From the NCBI GenBank assembly GCA_035236585.1, contig CP141132.1:44209880-44273879 (forward strand): 64,000 nucleotides of DNA. The letters are read 5' to 3'. A program made the position numbers and the translations under genes. Source of the DNA: Warburgia ugandensis. Taxonomy: Eukaryota; Streptophyta; Magnoliopsida; Canellales; Canellaceae. The notes under the pieces were generated by a model that was not told the DNA's origin, did not search any database, and worked only from the letters and a program-made list of their open reading frames with translations. Position 1 is the first letter of the stretch. The number at the start of each line of letters is the position of its first letter. Of this stretch, positions 26,501 through 36,000 are shown piece by piece.

Positions 26501-29500
26501 CATTTTATGTATAAACAATATTTTCTAATGGAGTTTAAGCATGGCAAATACTAAACTGAAATGAGTTTGTACAACGTAGGGACTCTCATGTAATTCCATT
26601 TTAATTAGGGACTGCAGGGTTAATTCAGAGCTTTAGGTGGACTTACCCCAAAAACCCCCTAGAATGTTGTTACTGAACATAAAAAATATTATGATTTAGT
26701 TATGTAACCATTTTGAAGTAACCAGCTAGCTTTGTTTAGTGGCATCTCATCTTGCTAGAAAACGTGCTAAATCTCTTTGAAACATTAATATTCAACTTTC
26801 TGCACGGGAGTATCATCATGTAAGTTAGAATCTAAAGTCTGCTGACCTTTAGAAGAAAATTATTTCTAAGTTATCCTTTTGGATAGAGCTAGTTTAGGAT
26901 TTGACAAAATCTTCAAAGAATTTGGCTATTTTTTGTGATTCACATGAGTCAAACTCTAGTGGTTCTCCTTTTATATCTTGTACTGGATTAAATATGTGAT
27001 TTTTAAAAATATATGTACTAGTAAATGGATTTGCTATCATGGTCTCTTCCATTTAAACATGTACATGCCCTTTTAAAGGTCTGCTTTCTCTCAAATGGTA
27101 AGAGAACATGTACATGCATACAGACAAAAGATGAGTGAAAGAGATGAAGAGTGATAGTCACTGGTAAGTGAGGTGAAGAGAGGTGATGTAGTAGTTGGAG
27201 AGAAACAGGGAGAGAATACATAGAGAAAAAGATAGGGAGAGTCCCCACCTTTTTTCCACTTCCGGATAAAGGATGCAACATTGTCTAGAGTTGGGGATTT
27301 AATTGTAATTCTAATCCGTAAAAAACAGTTTTGTTGGGTGTTAAAGGTTTATAACAGCCGATGACTCATGTTGGTGGCTGTTGCTCATATTTGAATTTTA
27401 GGAGGGTTTAATGGGCTGATTAACTAGAGAGTCAATGAGGTATGATTTTCATAATCCCAGGAAAATGTCTTTGGGATCCTTCGCTGTTCTAGACCCTAGG
27501 TGGTTTGATTCATTTGAAAGCTTTTGTTGCTGTGTGCTGATGGATGGGGGGAGAGAGAGAGAGGGAGGGAGAACGATTGTGGCCTATGCTTCTCAGAGTT
27601 GTAAATGGCCAATCACTCAAAATCTGGGCCCTTGGAATGAAAAGCTAGGTGCCTATTCTTAGAGCCTAGCATTTTGCACTAACTTTGGCATTTTGCACAC
27701 ATGTGCGTTTTTGTGTGTGCGTGTGCTTATAGTAGTCTGGTGAATTTTTTTATCTAGTTAACCAAAAGGCTACATATTAATGTCTCTCATGCTTGGGATT
27801 AATGAGAAGGGGAGCCTTGGCGCAACGGTAAAAGTTGTCGTCATGTGACCTTGGGGTCACGGGTTCAAGGCGTGGAATCAGCCTCTTGCAAAAATGCAAG
27901 GTAAGGCTGCCTACTTTAGGCCATTGTGGCCCTCCCCTTCCCCGGACCCCGCATAGGCAGGAGCTTCATGCACCGAGGCTGCCCTTTATTCTTGGGATTA
28001 ATGCTTTTAAAATGAGACTTGACTTACAATTTTGATTCAATGAATTGTTGCTGGAAATTTGAAAGATCTTTCTCTTTACTTTGTGATCTTCTTCTACTAC
28101 CACCCCCCACTCCCCACTCCCCACTCCCCACTCCCTCACTGTCTTTTATTTTTTAATTTTATTTTTGGAAGAGCATGTCATGTTTGGGTTGCCCAAAGGA
28201 GATGAAGGAAATTTAGGGGTAGCGCCAATAGGTAATAAGATGAGGGGAAGGCCCAAAACAACGTGGATAGAAGTGGTGAGGAAAGATTTAAAAACTTTGG
28301 GACTAAATGAAACCATGGTATTTAATAGAGTGGAATGGAGGAATAAGATTCATGTGGCCGACCCCTAATTGGGATAAGGTCTTGATAATGATGATGATTT
28401 TTGGAAGAGCATATTAATTTTTGTATGCTTATCCATGGACAAGTGGTGGACTGATATGTTGCTTGGGCACAAGCTACATATTAATGTCTCTCGTTCTTGT
28501 GATTAATGCTTTTAAAATGAGACTTGACTTGCAATTTTAATTCAATGAATTGTTTTTGGAAATATGAAAGATCTTTCTGTGAACTGTGTGATCTTCTTCT
28601 CCCCCCCAACCCCCCTCCCCCTCCCCCTCCCTCACTTTCTCTTATTTTTTAATTTTATTTTTTGGAAGAGCATATTAATTTTTGTATGCTTATCCATGGA
28701 CTAGTGGTGGACTATGATAGATGCTTCAATCGAATTCAATTTCAACAAGATTTTGATACAGAGTTTCAATGACAATCAAAACAGAATGCAGAACTATCTT
28801 GGTTCTGTTCTAGATATGTTTTCTAACTATTACAATCTCTAGCTTTTGAGGAGCTAGAACCTCCACTTCCTGACTTCAAACAATCCTCCCTTTCTTTCTT
28901 CTCTCCTTTCCTTGATCTTCCCTTCTCTCCATACGTAACTGCCTTTTCTTTCTCTCTAACTGATGTAACTGCCCTTAACAAAAGTAAACTAATGTAAAAC
29001 TGAATGCTGTTTACACTTTGTCCTTTCCTCTTCTTGTATAATACTGGCAGAATTTGCCTTCCTTAGGTTCAGTTGATGTAACAATACCCCCCCCTAACAG
29101 TGCCACCTTGACCACAAGGTGGAAATCAGGGAATTGCTCGTGAATGTCTTCCAATGGTTCCCAAGGGTTGTCAGGCAGGCTCCAGACCCTCTTTGCCAAC
29201 GTCTTTTTTGATTTGTGAATGTAATCCTCTTATTTATAATCAATCCCCAGGACCATGTCTGCTCCACCAAGGTCGAACAGGTGGAAATCTTGAACCACCG
29301 TGATCCTTGGCAGATTCAAGTTTATTTGCCAATAGATGTCTTGCCCTTTGCTGTAGTGATGGTCCCCCACTTGTACTCCGAATTGACTTGATCGATCCGC
29401 TGTCAAATGGAGTTTTTCGACTAGTGGGTTGGAGATGAAGTTGTGGGAAGCTCCACTGTCAATCAAGACTACCATCTCCCTCTTTCCAATTATTCCCTTT

Positions 29501-31925
29501 AGTTTCATTGTGCCTCTTGTTGTGAAACCCGAAATGGAGTTTAGGAATAACTCCAGAGGTTGGTTATCCCTTGTCCAGTTGTTGTCCCTGTCTGTCGGAG
29601 TGATTTCCATCTCATCATCTTCGTCGTCGGCTAGGAGCAGCACTTGCAACTGTCGATTTTTACATCGGTGGTCCCTTGGATATTTCTCACCACATCTATA
29701 ACATAATCCTTGGGATCTCCTTTGTTGTAACTCAGCATTTGTGAGTTTCCTTAAGGGTTCCCTTTTTTTGGTAGGTTGTATGCTGGCATTCTTTTCCCTA
29801 TTGGTTTCTGTATGGAAACCCTTGTTTTTCTCATGGCTGGGGAAGAAGATGGGTGATTTACCAAAATGCCCCTGCGAAGATACTCCCGTCCACCCTCCCT
29901 TCGACTGGACATGGATGGGTCCAATCGTTCTTGGGCCTGCATCCTGTCTAATTGGATGAGCCTTTATTCGGTCCAATGCCATGTTCTTCTCTTCTATTTT
30001 GTGGGTTAAATCCATAAGCCTGTATAAAGATGCAGACCTGAATAATTTTATTTCGGCCTTGATATCTTCCCGGAGCCCATTCAAGAAGGCTTCTTTCAAC
30101 AGATCGTCGAAAAGATCACTCAGGTGACTGGAGAGAAGCTTGAACGACCGGAGATACTTGGAGAGACTTCCGGTCTACCTCAAAGCCAGAAGAGATTCAT
30201 AATCTTCGTCCTATTGAGAAGATCGGAAACAATGCAGTAGGGATGACCAAAAAGAACCCCATGATCGGAAAGGGATTTCTTGATTCCATCTGCAAAAACC
30301 AGTGGAGAGCATCTCCCTCCATGCAAATGGCTGCTGCTGAAAATATCGTTTCAGCTCAACATAACCAACTATAGGGATCTTGGCCGTCGAACATCGGCAA
30401 ATCCAGTCTCCTCCCTTAAAACTCATGATGGTGATGATCCCCCGGTAAGAAGGAACTCCGTTTGTGACCAATTGAGGGTTTTTCACCTTTCGTATTCCTA
30501 TGTCGATCTCGACATTCCTCTGGCGTTTCTTGATTCTTGATTTTTGATTTTTGATTTTTGATTTTTGATTTTTGATTTTTGATCCATTCTCTTATTTCTT
30601 CAAGATATTCACCGAATGCATTTACATTCGTTTGTAATCTCCTCATGTTTTCTCTCAAGTCTCCTATCTCACCCCTAACTCCTCCTATCTCCTTCTCCAT
30701 TCCTTCTTTTCTTTCCATCCGGGTTCCAACCATTTCCTAGGTTCGAACCGGCTCTGATACCACTGATAGATGCTTCAATCGAATTCAATTTCAACAAGAT
30801 TTTGATACAGAGTTTCAATTACAATCAAAACAGAATGCAGAACTATCTTGGTTCTGTTCTGGATACATTTTCTAATTATTACAATCTCTAGCTTTTGAGG
30901 AGCTCGAACCTCCACTTCCTGACCTGATACCACTGATAGATGCTTCAATGATACCACTGATAGATGCTTCAATCGAATTCAATTTCAACAAGATTTTGAT
31001 ACAGAGTTTCAATTACAATCAAAACAGAATGCAGAACTATGTTGGTTCTGCCTGTATATGTTTTTTTCTACTAATACCATTCTCTAGCTTTTGAGGAGCT
31101 AGAACCTCCACTTCCTGACTTCAAACAATCCTCCCTTTCTTTCTTCTCTCCTTCCCTTTATCTTCCCTTCTCTCCATATGTAACTGCCTTTTGTTTCTCT
31201 CTAACTGATGTAACTGCCCTTAACAGAAGTAAACTAATGTAAAACTGAAGGCTGTTTACACTTTGTCCTTTCCTCTTCTTGTATAATACTGGCAGAATCT
31301 GCCTTCCTTAGGTTCAGTTGATGTAACAGACTGATATGTTGCTTGGGCACAAGCTTCTTTTCATCGCAGATGCTTCCATTGTAGTTCCTTTTATTTTCTA
31401 TTTGTAAATATTATTCTGAACATTTTTTTGTGAGCTGTATTAAAAATGGGCGCACTCCTGCAGACTTCATAGTTTATTTTTCATGAAACACCTTCAAAAT
31501 TACTGGGGTTTCCGTACTATGTTCTAATGTTTACATTTTTGGGAATCATCTTTGAATTCCTATGCAGCAGGGAAACGATTCCAAGCAAACCTAATAAACT
31601 GTGGAGATCTCCACAAAGACATGGTAAAACATTGTTTTTGGATAATGTGTCTATTTTACCAGTTTTTTACTTTTCATGGCTTTGTTGTTTTACATGGGCT
31701 TTCTTTTGATATTCTTCCCTGCAGAGGTTGTTGATGATGAATTTGAGCAACGCCAAAACAAGCCTCGCAGGTAATAATAATTTTTGCTGTGTCCAAAACA
31801 TGGGGAACACACACATCTGAATATCTGTTATTAATACTTCCTTTTGCTTTTGTACTTCCTTTGTTTATTTGCTAAATAGAAGGAACTGTCTTTGTAGATA
31901 TTCCGAGATGAACTTTGGCCAGTGA
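20058..31925 (+). CDS. MLN51: MLN51/CASC3/Barentsz homologue, exon junction complex core protein
   Basis: Nine coding exons: 20058-20545, 21964-22066, 22168-22370, 22467-23299, 24129-24243, 24599-24721, 31568-31623, 31725-31770, 31898-31925. All introns are GT-AG, phases are consistent, total 664 codons plus stop. The start at 20058 is the first in-frame ATG (an extension to 19977 would need GTG) and gives the family-like EEVDYDSDPEEA opening. An acidic Glu-rich stretch (residues about 65-130) precedes the SELOR/Btz domain (about 137-197), which wraps eIF4A3: AVPTAGAFYMHDDRF, then across the exon 1/2 junction RTPGGRKLWES and DRAWVHDRFEEMNLQ. Exon 3 adds an RG-rich region (FRGRGKNRG, RGRGPRRYEP). 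Exon 4 is Ser/Gln/Pro-rich and probably disordered. The C-terminus is RQNKPRRYSEMNFGQ, conserved in plant MLN51. In the EJC this protein joins eIF4A3, MAGO and Y14 on spliced mRNA and acts in nuclear mRNA handling and decay. Confidence 0.93.
21964..22066 (+). CDS. MLN51: MLN51 exon 2 (second half of SELOR domain)
   Basis: The acceptor is ATCCAG|GCGCAC and the donor is GATGAG|GTGAAT. It encodes TPGGRKLWESKDDRAWVHD followed by RFEEMNLQDGHYDE, the most conserved stretch of the family, including the Trp residues used for eIF4A3/RNA contact in the animal protein. It has no long ORF of its own and would be missed by ORF scanning. Confidence 0.93.
22168..22370 (+). CDS. MLN51: MLN51 exon 3 (RG-rich region)
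   Basis: The acceptor is GTTGCAG|GAAAGA and the donor is AACAAGCA|GTACAA. The donor sits inside a longer open frame, so the real exon stops about 80 nt before that frame's stop. The chosen donor restores the frame into exon 4 (TQNK-Q-SGKSVE). It encodes basic Gly/Arg-rich sequence (FRGRGKNRGVDR, RGRGPRRYEP). Confidence 0.88.
22467..23299 (+). CDS. MLN51: MLN51 exon 4 (large Ser/Gln/Pro-rich exon)
   Basis: The acceptor is TTATGCAG|ATCTGG and the donor is TTGCCTG|GTAAGC, near-consensus. It encodes about 278 residues of low-complexity sequence with SRSSSGRQAARTSNGQ near the start and repeated Q/P/S runs. Such linkers are poorly conserved between plant MLN51 proteins. Confidence 0.9.
23480..23815 (+). 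repeat. Diverged dispersed repeat, copy in MLN51 intron 4
   Basis: Collinear with 48005-48357 in the same orientation through 'tcctgg(t/a)aggagt', 'aatcatg(t/c)ttggaat', 'gtggc(c/t)aggat' and 'gatgaacggcttagat/ggtgaagggcttagat'. The element type is unknown. Confidence 0.5.
24129..24243 (+). CDS. MLN51: MLN51 exon 5
   Basis: The acceptor is CTGTCACAG|TTATGC and the donor is GACATG|GTATGG. It encodes MQFGGHHPGVHGVPAVGM and ALPGYVAQPQLGFGNSEMT, a Gly/Pro/hydrophobic stretch. It joins exon 6 through a split Trp codon (TG|G). Confidence 0.88.
24599..24721 (+). CDS. MLN51: MLN51 exon 6
   Basis: The acceptor is TTTCCAG|GGTTCC and the donor is TCTCTAG|GTAAGT, a full plant consensus. It encodes VPVLAGATGALGATYCSP and YMAVDGGYYARPAGQASSG. 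It is followed by the 6.8-kb TE-filled intron 6. Confidence 0.88.
25891..26634. mobile_element. Foldback/MITE-like element with about 100-140-bp inverted repeats
   Basis: 25891-25990 matches the reverse complement of 26533-26634: 'aaagct.tga', 'ctgca.tccct', 'tccctac', 'caaactcattt' and 'atgcttaaac'. The match continues more loosely inward to about 26030 and 26490. The 450-bp middle has no coding potential. No clear target duplication is seen. It is probably a non-autonomous DNA transposon, superfamily undetermined. Confidence 0.65.
27805..27990 (+). mobile_element. Au-type SINE, full length, with 13-bp target duplication
   Basis: It starts near GGGGAGCCTTGGCGCAACGG (tRNA-like A box), continues with GTCACGGGTTCAAGGC (B box), CAGCCTCTTGCAAAAATGCA and AAGGCTGCCTAC, and ends CACCGAGGCTGCCCTTT. 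This is the Au SINE consensus known from many angiosperms. It is flanked by exact CTTGGGATTAATG at 27792-27804 and 27991-28003. Copy B of the local duplication carries the empty site, confirming the borders. Confidence 0.92.
28100..28137. repeat. (CCCCACT)n minisatellite
   Basis: Several short units of the CCCCACT type. The equivalent place in copy B (28600-28635) is a different C-rich tract (CCCCCT type), so this tract has diverged since the duplication. Confidence 0.8.
28177..28396 (+). mobile_element. 5'-truncated RTE LINE 3' end
   Basis: It encodes the last residues of the RTE ORF (GRPKTTWIEVVRKDLKTLGL, then NRVEWRNKIHVADP-stop) and ends AAGGTCTTGATAATGATGAT, the (GAT)n tail of plant RTE elements. 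A 16-bp target duplication ATTTTTGGAAGAGCAT at 28161-28176 and 28397-28412 brackets it. Its 5' end is truncated, as usual for target-primed reverse transcription. Confidence 0.88.
28474..28714 (+). repeat. Tandem duplication copy B (split by the LTR element)
   Basis: It is homologous to copy A without the SINE and LINE. It continues after the LTR retrotransposon at 31329-31353. Confidence 0.85.
28715..29083 (-). repeat. 3' LTR (relative to the element) of the gypsy derivative
   Basis: Begins TGATAGATGCTTCAATCG and ends GTTGATGTAACA on the plus strand. It is collinear with 30958-31328. Confidence 0.9.
29011..30733 (-). pseudogene. Gypsy gag-protease joined to polyprotein C-terminus
   Basis: Gag begins MVGTRMERKEGMEKEIGG at 30733. 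A 7-bp repeat expansion and frameshifts break the middle (30486-30211 is a shifted piece). From 30099 a clean 289-codon frame holds MKEAFLNGLREDIKAEI, the zinc knuckle CYRCGEKYPRDHRC, and the aspartic protease motif VLIDSGASHNFI. It ends DMVLGIDYK-stop at 29230, where RT would normally follow. In the same frame, after the stop, the sequence continues KTLAKRVWSLPDNPWEPLED and HEQFPDFHL (to 29011), the usual C-terminal end of such polyproteins. The deletion is therefore in frame. The element would depend on another for reverse transcription. Confidence 0.85.
30541..30582. repeat. (TTTTTGA)6 repeat inside gag
   Basis: Six perfect 7-bp units. A 7-bp unit shifts frame with each copy change, and the gag frame is lost just downstream, so this expansion is a likely cause of the break. 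Confidence 0.9.
30764..30957 (-). repeat. Partial extra LTR and duplicated PBS/LTR junctions
   Basis: 30764-30923 repeats the outer 160 bp of the LTR. The junction sequence GATACCACTGATAGATGCTTC then recurs at about 30925 and 30950 before the complete LTR at 30958. The junction is therefore present three times, pointing to aberrant strand transfer during reverse transcription or later local duplication. Confidence 0.85.
30958..31328 (-). repeat. 5' LTR (relative to the element) of the gypsy derivative
   Basis: 371 bp, TG...CA termini, collinear with 28715-29083 with only scattered differences. Confidence 0.9.
31568..31623 (+). CDS. MLN51: MLN51 exon 7, with tandem NAGNAG acceptor
   Basis: The upstream sequence is ATGCAGCAG|GGAAAC: either AG gives an in-frame exon (start 31568 or 31571), adding or removing one residue (SVSSRET versus SVSRET). 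It encodes RETIPSKPNKLWRSPQRH. The donor is GACATG|GTAAAA. Confidence 0.85.
31725..31770 (+). CDS. MLN51: MLN51 exon 8
   Basis: The acceptor is CCCTGCAG|AGGTTG and the donor is CTCGCAG|GTAATA. It encodes EVVDDEFEQRQNKPRR, part of the conserved C-terminal motif. Confidence 0.88.
31898..31925 (+). CDS. MLN51: MLN51 exon 9 and stop codon
   Basis: The acceptor is TTTGTAG|ATATTC. It encodes the terminal RYSEMNFGQ followed by TGA at 31923-31925. This ending is shared by plant MLN51 proteins and fixes the frame of the last three exons. Confidence 0.88.
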
Positions 31926-32135
31926 AGTACATACATAAAGATTGTTTGTATTTGAATAAGCTAAAGGTTGGTTTCCTCCTTATCTCCAAAGTTTGACTTG
32001 TATCTTGATATGGTTTGTGTTGTTCTCTCAGTTGTATTGATGTTTAATGTGGCAGGCCCTATTTCGTCAGCCCTTTGTGTTCTCCAGCTTTTATTCTGGA
32101 TCACTTTGGGCAGCTTAATGTCCCAGATATGCTAG
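31926..32135 (+). other. MLN51 3' UTR with a possible spliced exon
   Basis: After the stop, a block at 32056-32135 is bounded by AATGTGGCAG and AG|GTAAAT, consensus splice sites. A fair donor (AAAG|GTTGGT) lies at about 31965. This could be a 3' UTR intron and exon. No polyadenylation site can be assigned with confidence. Confidence 0.35.
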
Positions 32136-32415
32136 GTAAATATTTTGGTTTACATCTTCTGTGAAAGCTCCTCTAGAAGAATCTTGTGTGAGCTTTATCT
32201 GAGTCTCAACTCTATTCCATTTCTATTGAATTACAATAGTGGTGTTATATATTACATGGTTTATTGACTCGTTAAATTACTGAATTGCTCCTAGTTCACA
32301 CTTCCCAAATTCTGTATTCAACAAAGTTGCCCCATTGGTTGTAATACCAAATGTTTTAATGCTCTTCTCAATCTGAAATATTTTCCTTGAAACTTTCTTA
32401 TATTGTGAGTGATAC

Positions 32416-32660
32416 TCATATGCTGACTGTACAGCCATCTATGACATGTTCCTGACTAATATCTTGTTCTGAAACATGGTGGAGTAATCTCACAACTTTT
32501 TGCCTAAACCTAATGAAGTGGTTGTCAACTTTTATTTGTTTCATGAAGATTTTGGATATCCCAGCAGTGCTTTCATTGTCACAAGATAGCTTATGTGAGA
32601 AGATGTTGCACTCGAAGAAATGCTGAATCCACATGGGCCGCTTATGTTGCAGTGGCCCTT
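32416..32660 (-). pseudogene. Ty1/copia RNase H fragment
   Basis: The minus frame 32754-32416 includes SHKLSCDNESTAGISK and IKVDNHFIRFRQKV followed by VSEQDI. This matches the copia polyprotein C-terminal pattern (CDN.SA..ia.NP.fh.RtKHI.vd.HFiR......SE.Q.AD) with key residues lost. It is a short isolated relic. The rest of 32136-33021 shows nothing else. Confidence 0.65.
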
Positions 32661-33021
32661 GATCCATTACTTCCAGTTTTTCCACTTGATTTGGAAACTG
32701 GAATAAATTCTTTACTGCTTTATCATATACTAGGCAACCATTTACCAACATCAATAATCAGTTTACCTTCTGTTGTCAAGAATGCCTCCCCATTCTCTAT
32801 CTGTATACCTATTTACCTTGACATAGAGCTCTCAAACGCAAATCATTTCTAACCATTCCTCATATGTATCTGATTGTATTTTGCTGTAAATTTTCTTTCT
32901 GAGATCACTGAGATGCCAGCAAACATGATTTGCTGCATAAATACCACAAGGATGATGCTGTGATAACCTGTTATACTTTCTTTTCCTTCTTTTGCATTGT
33001 TATTGTTGAGAGCATTGCTAG

Positions 33022-33039
33022 GTTAACTGGATTTGCATC
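33022..33039. repeat. Target-site duplication of RTE LINE 1, left copy
   Basis: GTTAACTGGATTTGCATC; it matches 36505-36522 at 17 of 18 positions. Confidence 0.8.
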
Positions 33040-33052
33040 ATCATCAGCATCA

Positions 33053-36000
33053 TTAAGACCTTATTCCAATTATGGGGTTGGCCACATGAATCTTATTCCT
33101 CCATTCCTCTCTATTAAGTACCATGGCTTCATTTAGTCCCAATGTTTTTAAATCTTTTCTCACCACTTCTATCCACATTCTTTTGGGCCTTCCCCTTGCT
33201 CTTTTAAAACCTTCTACTTGCATTGCCTCACTTCTTCTAACTGGTGCCATTTTCAGTCTCCTTTGGACATGTCCAAACCATCTAAGTCTAGTCTCCCTCA
33301 TCCTGTTACCTATTGGTGTTACCCCTAGATTTCCTCAAATATTTTCATTCCTACTTCTATCCTTTCTTGTCTTACCACTCATCCATATCAACATCTTCAT
33401 TTCTATGATGCTCATCCTATGGGCATGATGTTCCTTAACTGCCCAACACTTTGATCCATAGAGCATGGCCGGCCTTATGGCTATCCTATAAAATTTTTCT
33501 TTTAGTTTGAGCGGCATGTGCCGATCACACAAAACTCTAGATGCACATCTCCATTTGTTCCAATCTGCTTGGATTCTGTGGGTAACCTCCCTCTCAATCT
33601 CTCCATTCTCATGAATCATTGATCCTAAGTAACGAAAGTGGTCTTTTATGGGGACTTCTTGGTTATCAATCTTGATTGGTGTTCCACTCCTACTCTCCTT
33701 GCTAAAATAGCATTCCATATATTCTGTCTTAGCTCTACTGATTTTAAACCCTTTAGACTCTAATGTTTCTCTTTATAACTCTAGCTTTGTGTTTGCACCC
33801 TCCCTTGTCTCATCAATCAAAACAATATCATCTGCAAATGGCCTGCACCAGGGAATCTGCTCGTGCAGATGTTTTGTTAACTCAACCATAACTAACATGA
33901 AAAGGTATGGACTCAATGCTGATCTTTGGTGTAATCCTACAGTGACAGGAAAATCACCGGCCTCGCCATTAGCGGTCTTATCATTTGTTACCACTCTCTC
34001 ATACATATCTTTAATTATGTCTATATAACCTTGCGAAACCCCTTTCTTGCCCAACACTCTCTATATTAACTCTCTAGGGACGCTATCATAAGCTTTTTCT
34101 AAGTTGATAAAGACCATGCGGAGGTCTTTCCTCCTCTCCCTATATTTCTCTACCAATTGTCTTAGTAAGAAAATAGCTTCCATGGTAGACCTCTTAGGCA
34201 TGAAACCAAACTGATTCTCCAATACACTTGTCTCACGTCGTAGCCTCTTCTCAATTACTCTTTCAAAAAGTTTTATAGTGTGGTTCATAAGTTTGATCCC
34301 TCGATAATTAGTGCAGCTCTGTATGTCTCCTTTATTCTTATAAATTGGTACAATAGAGCTTTTTTGCCACTCATCTGGCATTTTCTTTGATTTTATAATC
34401 TTGTTAAACAACTTGGTCAACCAAACTACCCTAATATCTCCCATATGCTTCCAAATCTCTATTGGTTTATCATCGGGCCCCATGGCTTTCCGGATTTCAT
34501 CTTTTTCAAGGCCTCTTTTACTTTAGGTATTCTAATCCTACGTTCATATCTAGAACATCCAATGTTATTTAGGTTTTTAGTATTTTCAATCCCTATATTC
34601 TCAGAGCCATTGTCATTTAACAATTTTTGAAAGTACGTTTCCCACCTTTGTTTAATCTCATTATCTTTGACTAATACATTTTGATTATTACTTCTAATGC
34701 ACCTAACATGATCTAAGTCCTTACCCTTCTGTTCTCTTACTTTTGCAAGTTTAAACACATCTTTCTCACCTCCGCCTGTTCCTAGTCTATTATATAGCTC
34801 ATCATATGCCTTAACTTTAGCCTCACTTATTATTCTCTTAGCAACCTTTTTAGCTTTCTTATGTTGTTCATAGTTTTCATTATTTTTAGTCTTCTGCCAT
34901 GTTTTAAAACACATCTGTTTTTCTTTAATAACTTTTTGTACTGTTTCACACCACTACCATATTTTTTTTACTAATTACCTTTTACCTTTAGATGCTCCTA
35001 AGTCATCTTTTGTCACTTTCTTAATGGTCTCAGCAATTTTAATTCATATGGTATTTACTTCTATTTCATAGTTCGAGTTTTCTTTTACCATCAACTTATT
35101 TTTGAATGAGGTTATTTTCTCTTCTTTTAAGTTTCACCAGTTAGTTTTTGTACACCTATTAAGTTTATTTCTTTTCCTCCATCTTTAGATATGAATTTCC
35201 ATAACCATTAACCTATGTTGTGAGGTTAAACTCTCACCGGGTATCATCTTACAATCCTTACACATTGATCGTTCAGTATTCCTAAATAGAAAGAAATCTA
35301 TTTGGCTTTTATGAAGTCTATTTTTAAAGGTTATTAAGTGCTCATCCCTCTTCTTAAAGAGTGTATTTGCAATGGCTAGGTTATATGACAAAGCAAAATT
35401 GAGGATATTTCCCCCTCTCATTTCGTTCACCTATACCATACCCTCAGTGTATTCTATCATATCCTTCCTTTTCTTTTCCTACATGGTCATTTAAGTCTGC
35501 TTCTATAAATATCCCCTCAGTGTTGGGAATTTCTTGCATGACTCTCTCCACATCTTCCCAAAACTATCTCTTGATTATATCTTCTAACCCTGCTTGTGGT
35601 GTGTATGCATTTTTAACATTTATAATCTGCTCTCCTAGAACAAGTTTTATTATTGTAATTCTATCACCGATTCTTTTAACGTCCACAACTTTATCCTATA
35701 ATTCTTTATCCACTATTATTCCTACGCCATTTTTGTTATTATCCTTTCCCACAAATCATAATTTATACCCATCGATTTCTTTAGCTTTAGCCCCTTTCCA
35801 CTTGGTTTCTTGCATACAAGCGATGCTGACTCTTCTACATTCATCTTGTCTACTAACTCCAAATTCTTACCTGTTAATGTCCCTATATTCCATGTGGCAA
35901 TATGAATCTCATGCTCTGGATATATCTTATTTACCAGTGCCCTTCTTGATCTCCATGGCATGAACCCATGTCCACTTGTCACTACACTTGGGTTTTGATG

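Larger units (their letters stand above)
27770..28473 (+). repeat. Tandem duplication copy A (carries SINE and LINE insertions)
   Basis: After removal of its two insertions this segment is about 270 bp. It matches copy B (28474-28714 plus 31329-31353): 'ctacatattaatgtctctc', 'gcttttaaaatgagacttg', 'cttattttttaattttat'-type tract and 'tatgcttatccatggac'. The end 'gatatgttgcttgggcac' is shared with 31334-31350. Confidence 0.85.
28715..31328 (-). mobile_element. Ty3/gypsy retrotransposon, internally deleted (gag-protease only)
   Basis: LTRs lie at 28715-29083 and 30958-31328 (about 370 bp, TG...CA, very similar). The minus strand shows a primer-binding site TGGTATCAGAGC (complementary to initiator-Met tRNA) next to the 5' LTR, then gag, zinc knuckle and protease. 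A jump follows straight to the polyprotein's last residues and a G-rich polypurine tract at about 29085-29095. RT, RNase H and integrase core are absent. Flanks are GACTA (28710-28714) and GACTG (31329-31333), a 5-bp target duplication with one difference. It sits inside copy B of the duplication within MLN51 intron 6, opposite in sense to the gene. Confidence 0.9.
24722..31567 (+). other. MLN51 intron 6, a 6.8-kb transposon-filled intron
   Basis: It starts GTAAGT and ends TATGCAG. It contains a foldback element (25891-26634), a tandem duplication (27770-28473 and 28474-31353), an Au SINE, a truncated RTE LINE and a gypsy deletion derivative. Segments 24722-25890 and 26635-27769 hold no feature I recognise. 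The flanking exons remain intact and in phase. Confidence 0.85.

Noticed and set aside
35520..35963. 147-codon plus-strand frame
   Set aside because: Antisense of the RTE LINE endonuclease region, which reads with clear motifs on the minus strand.
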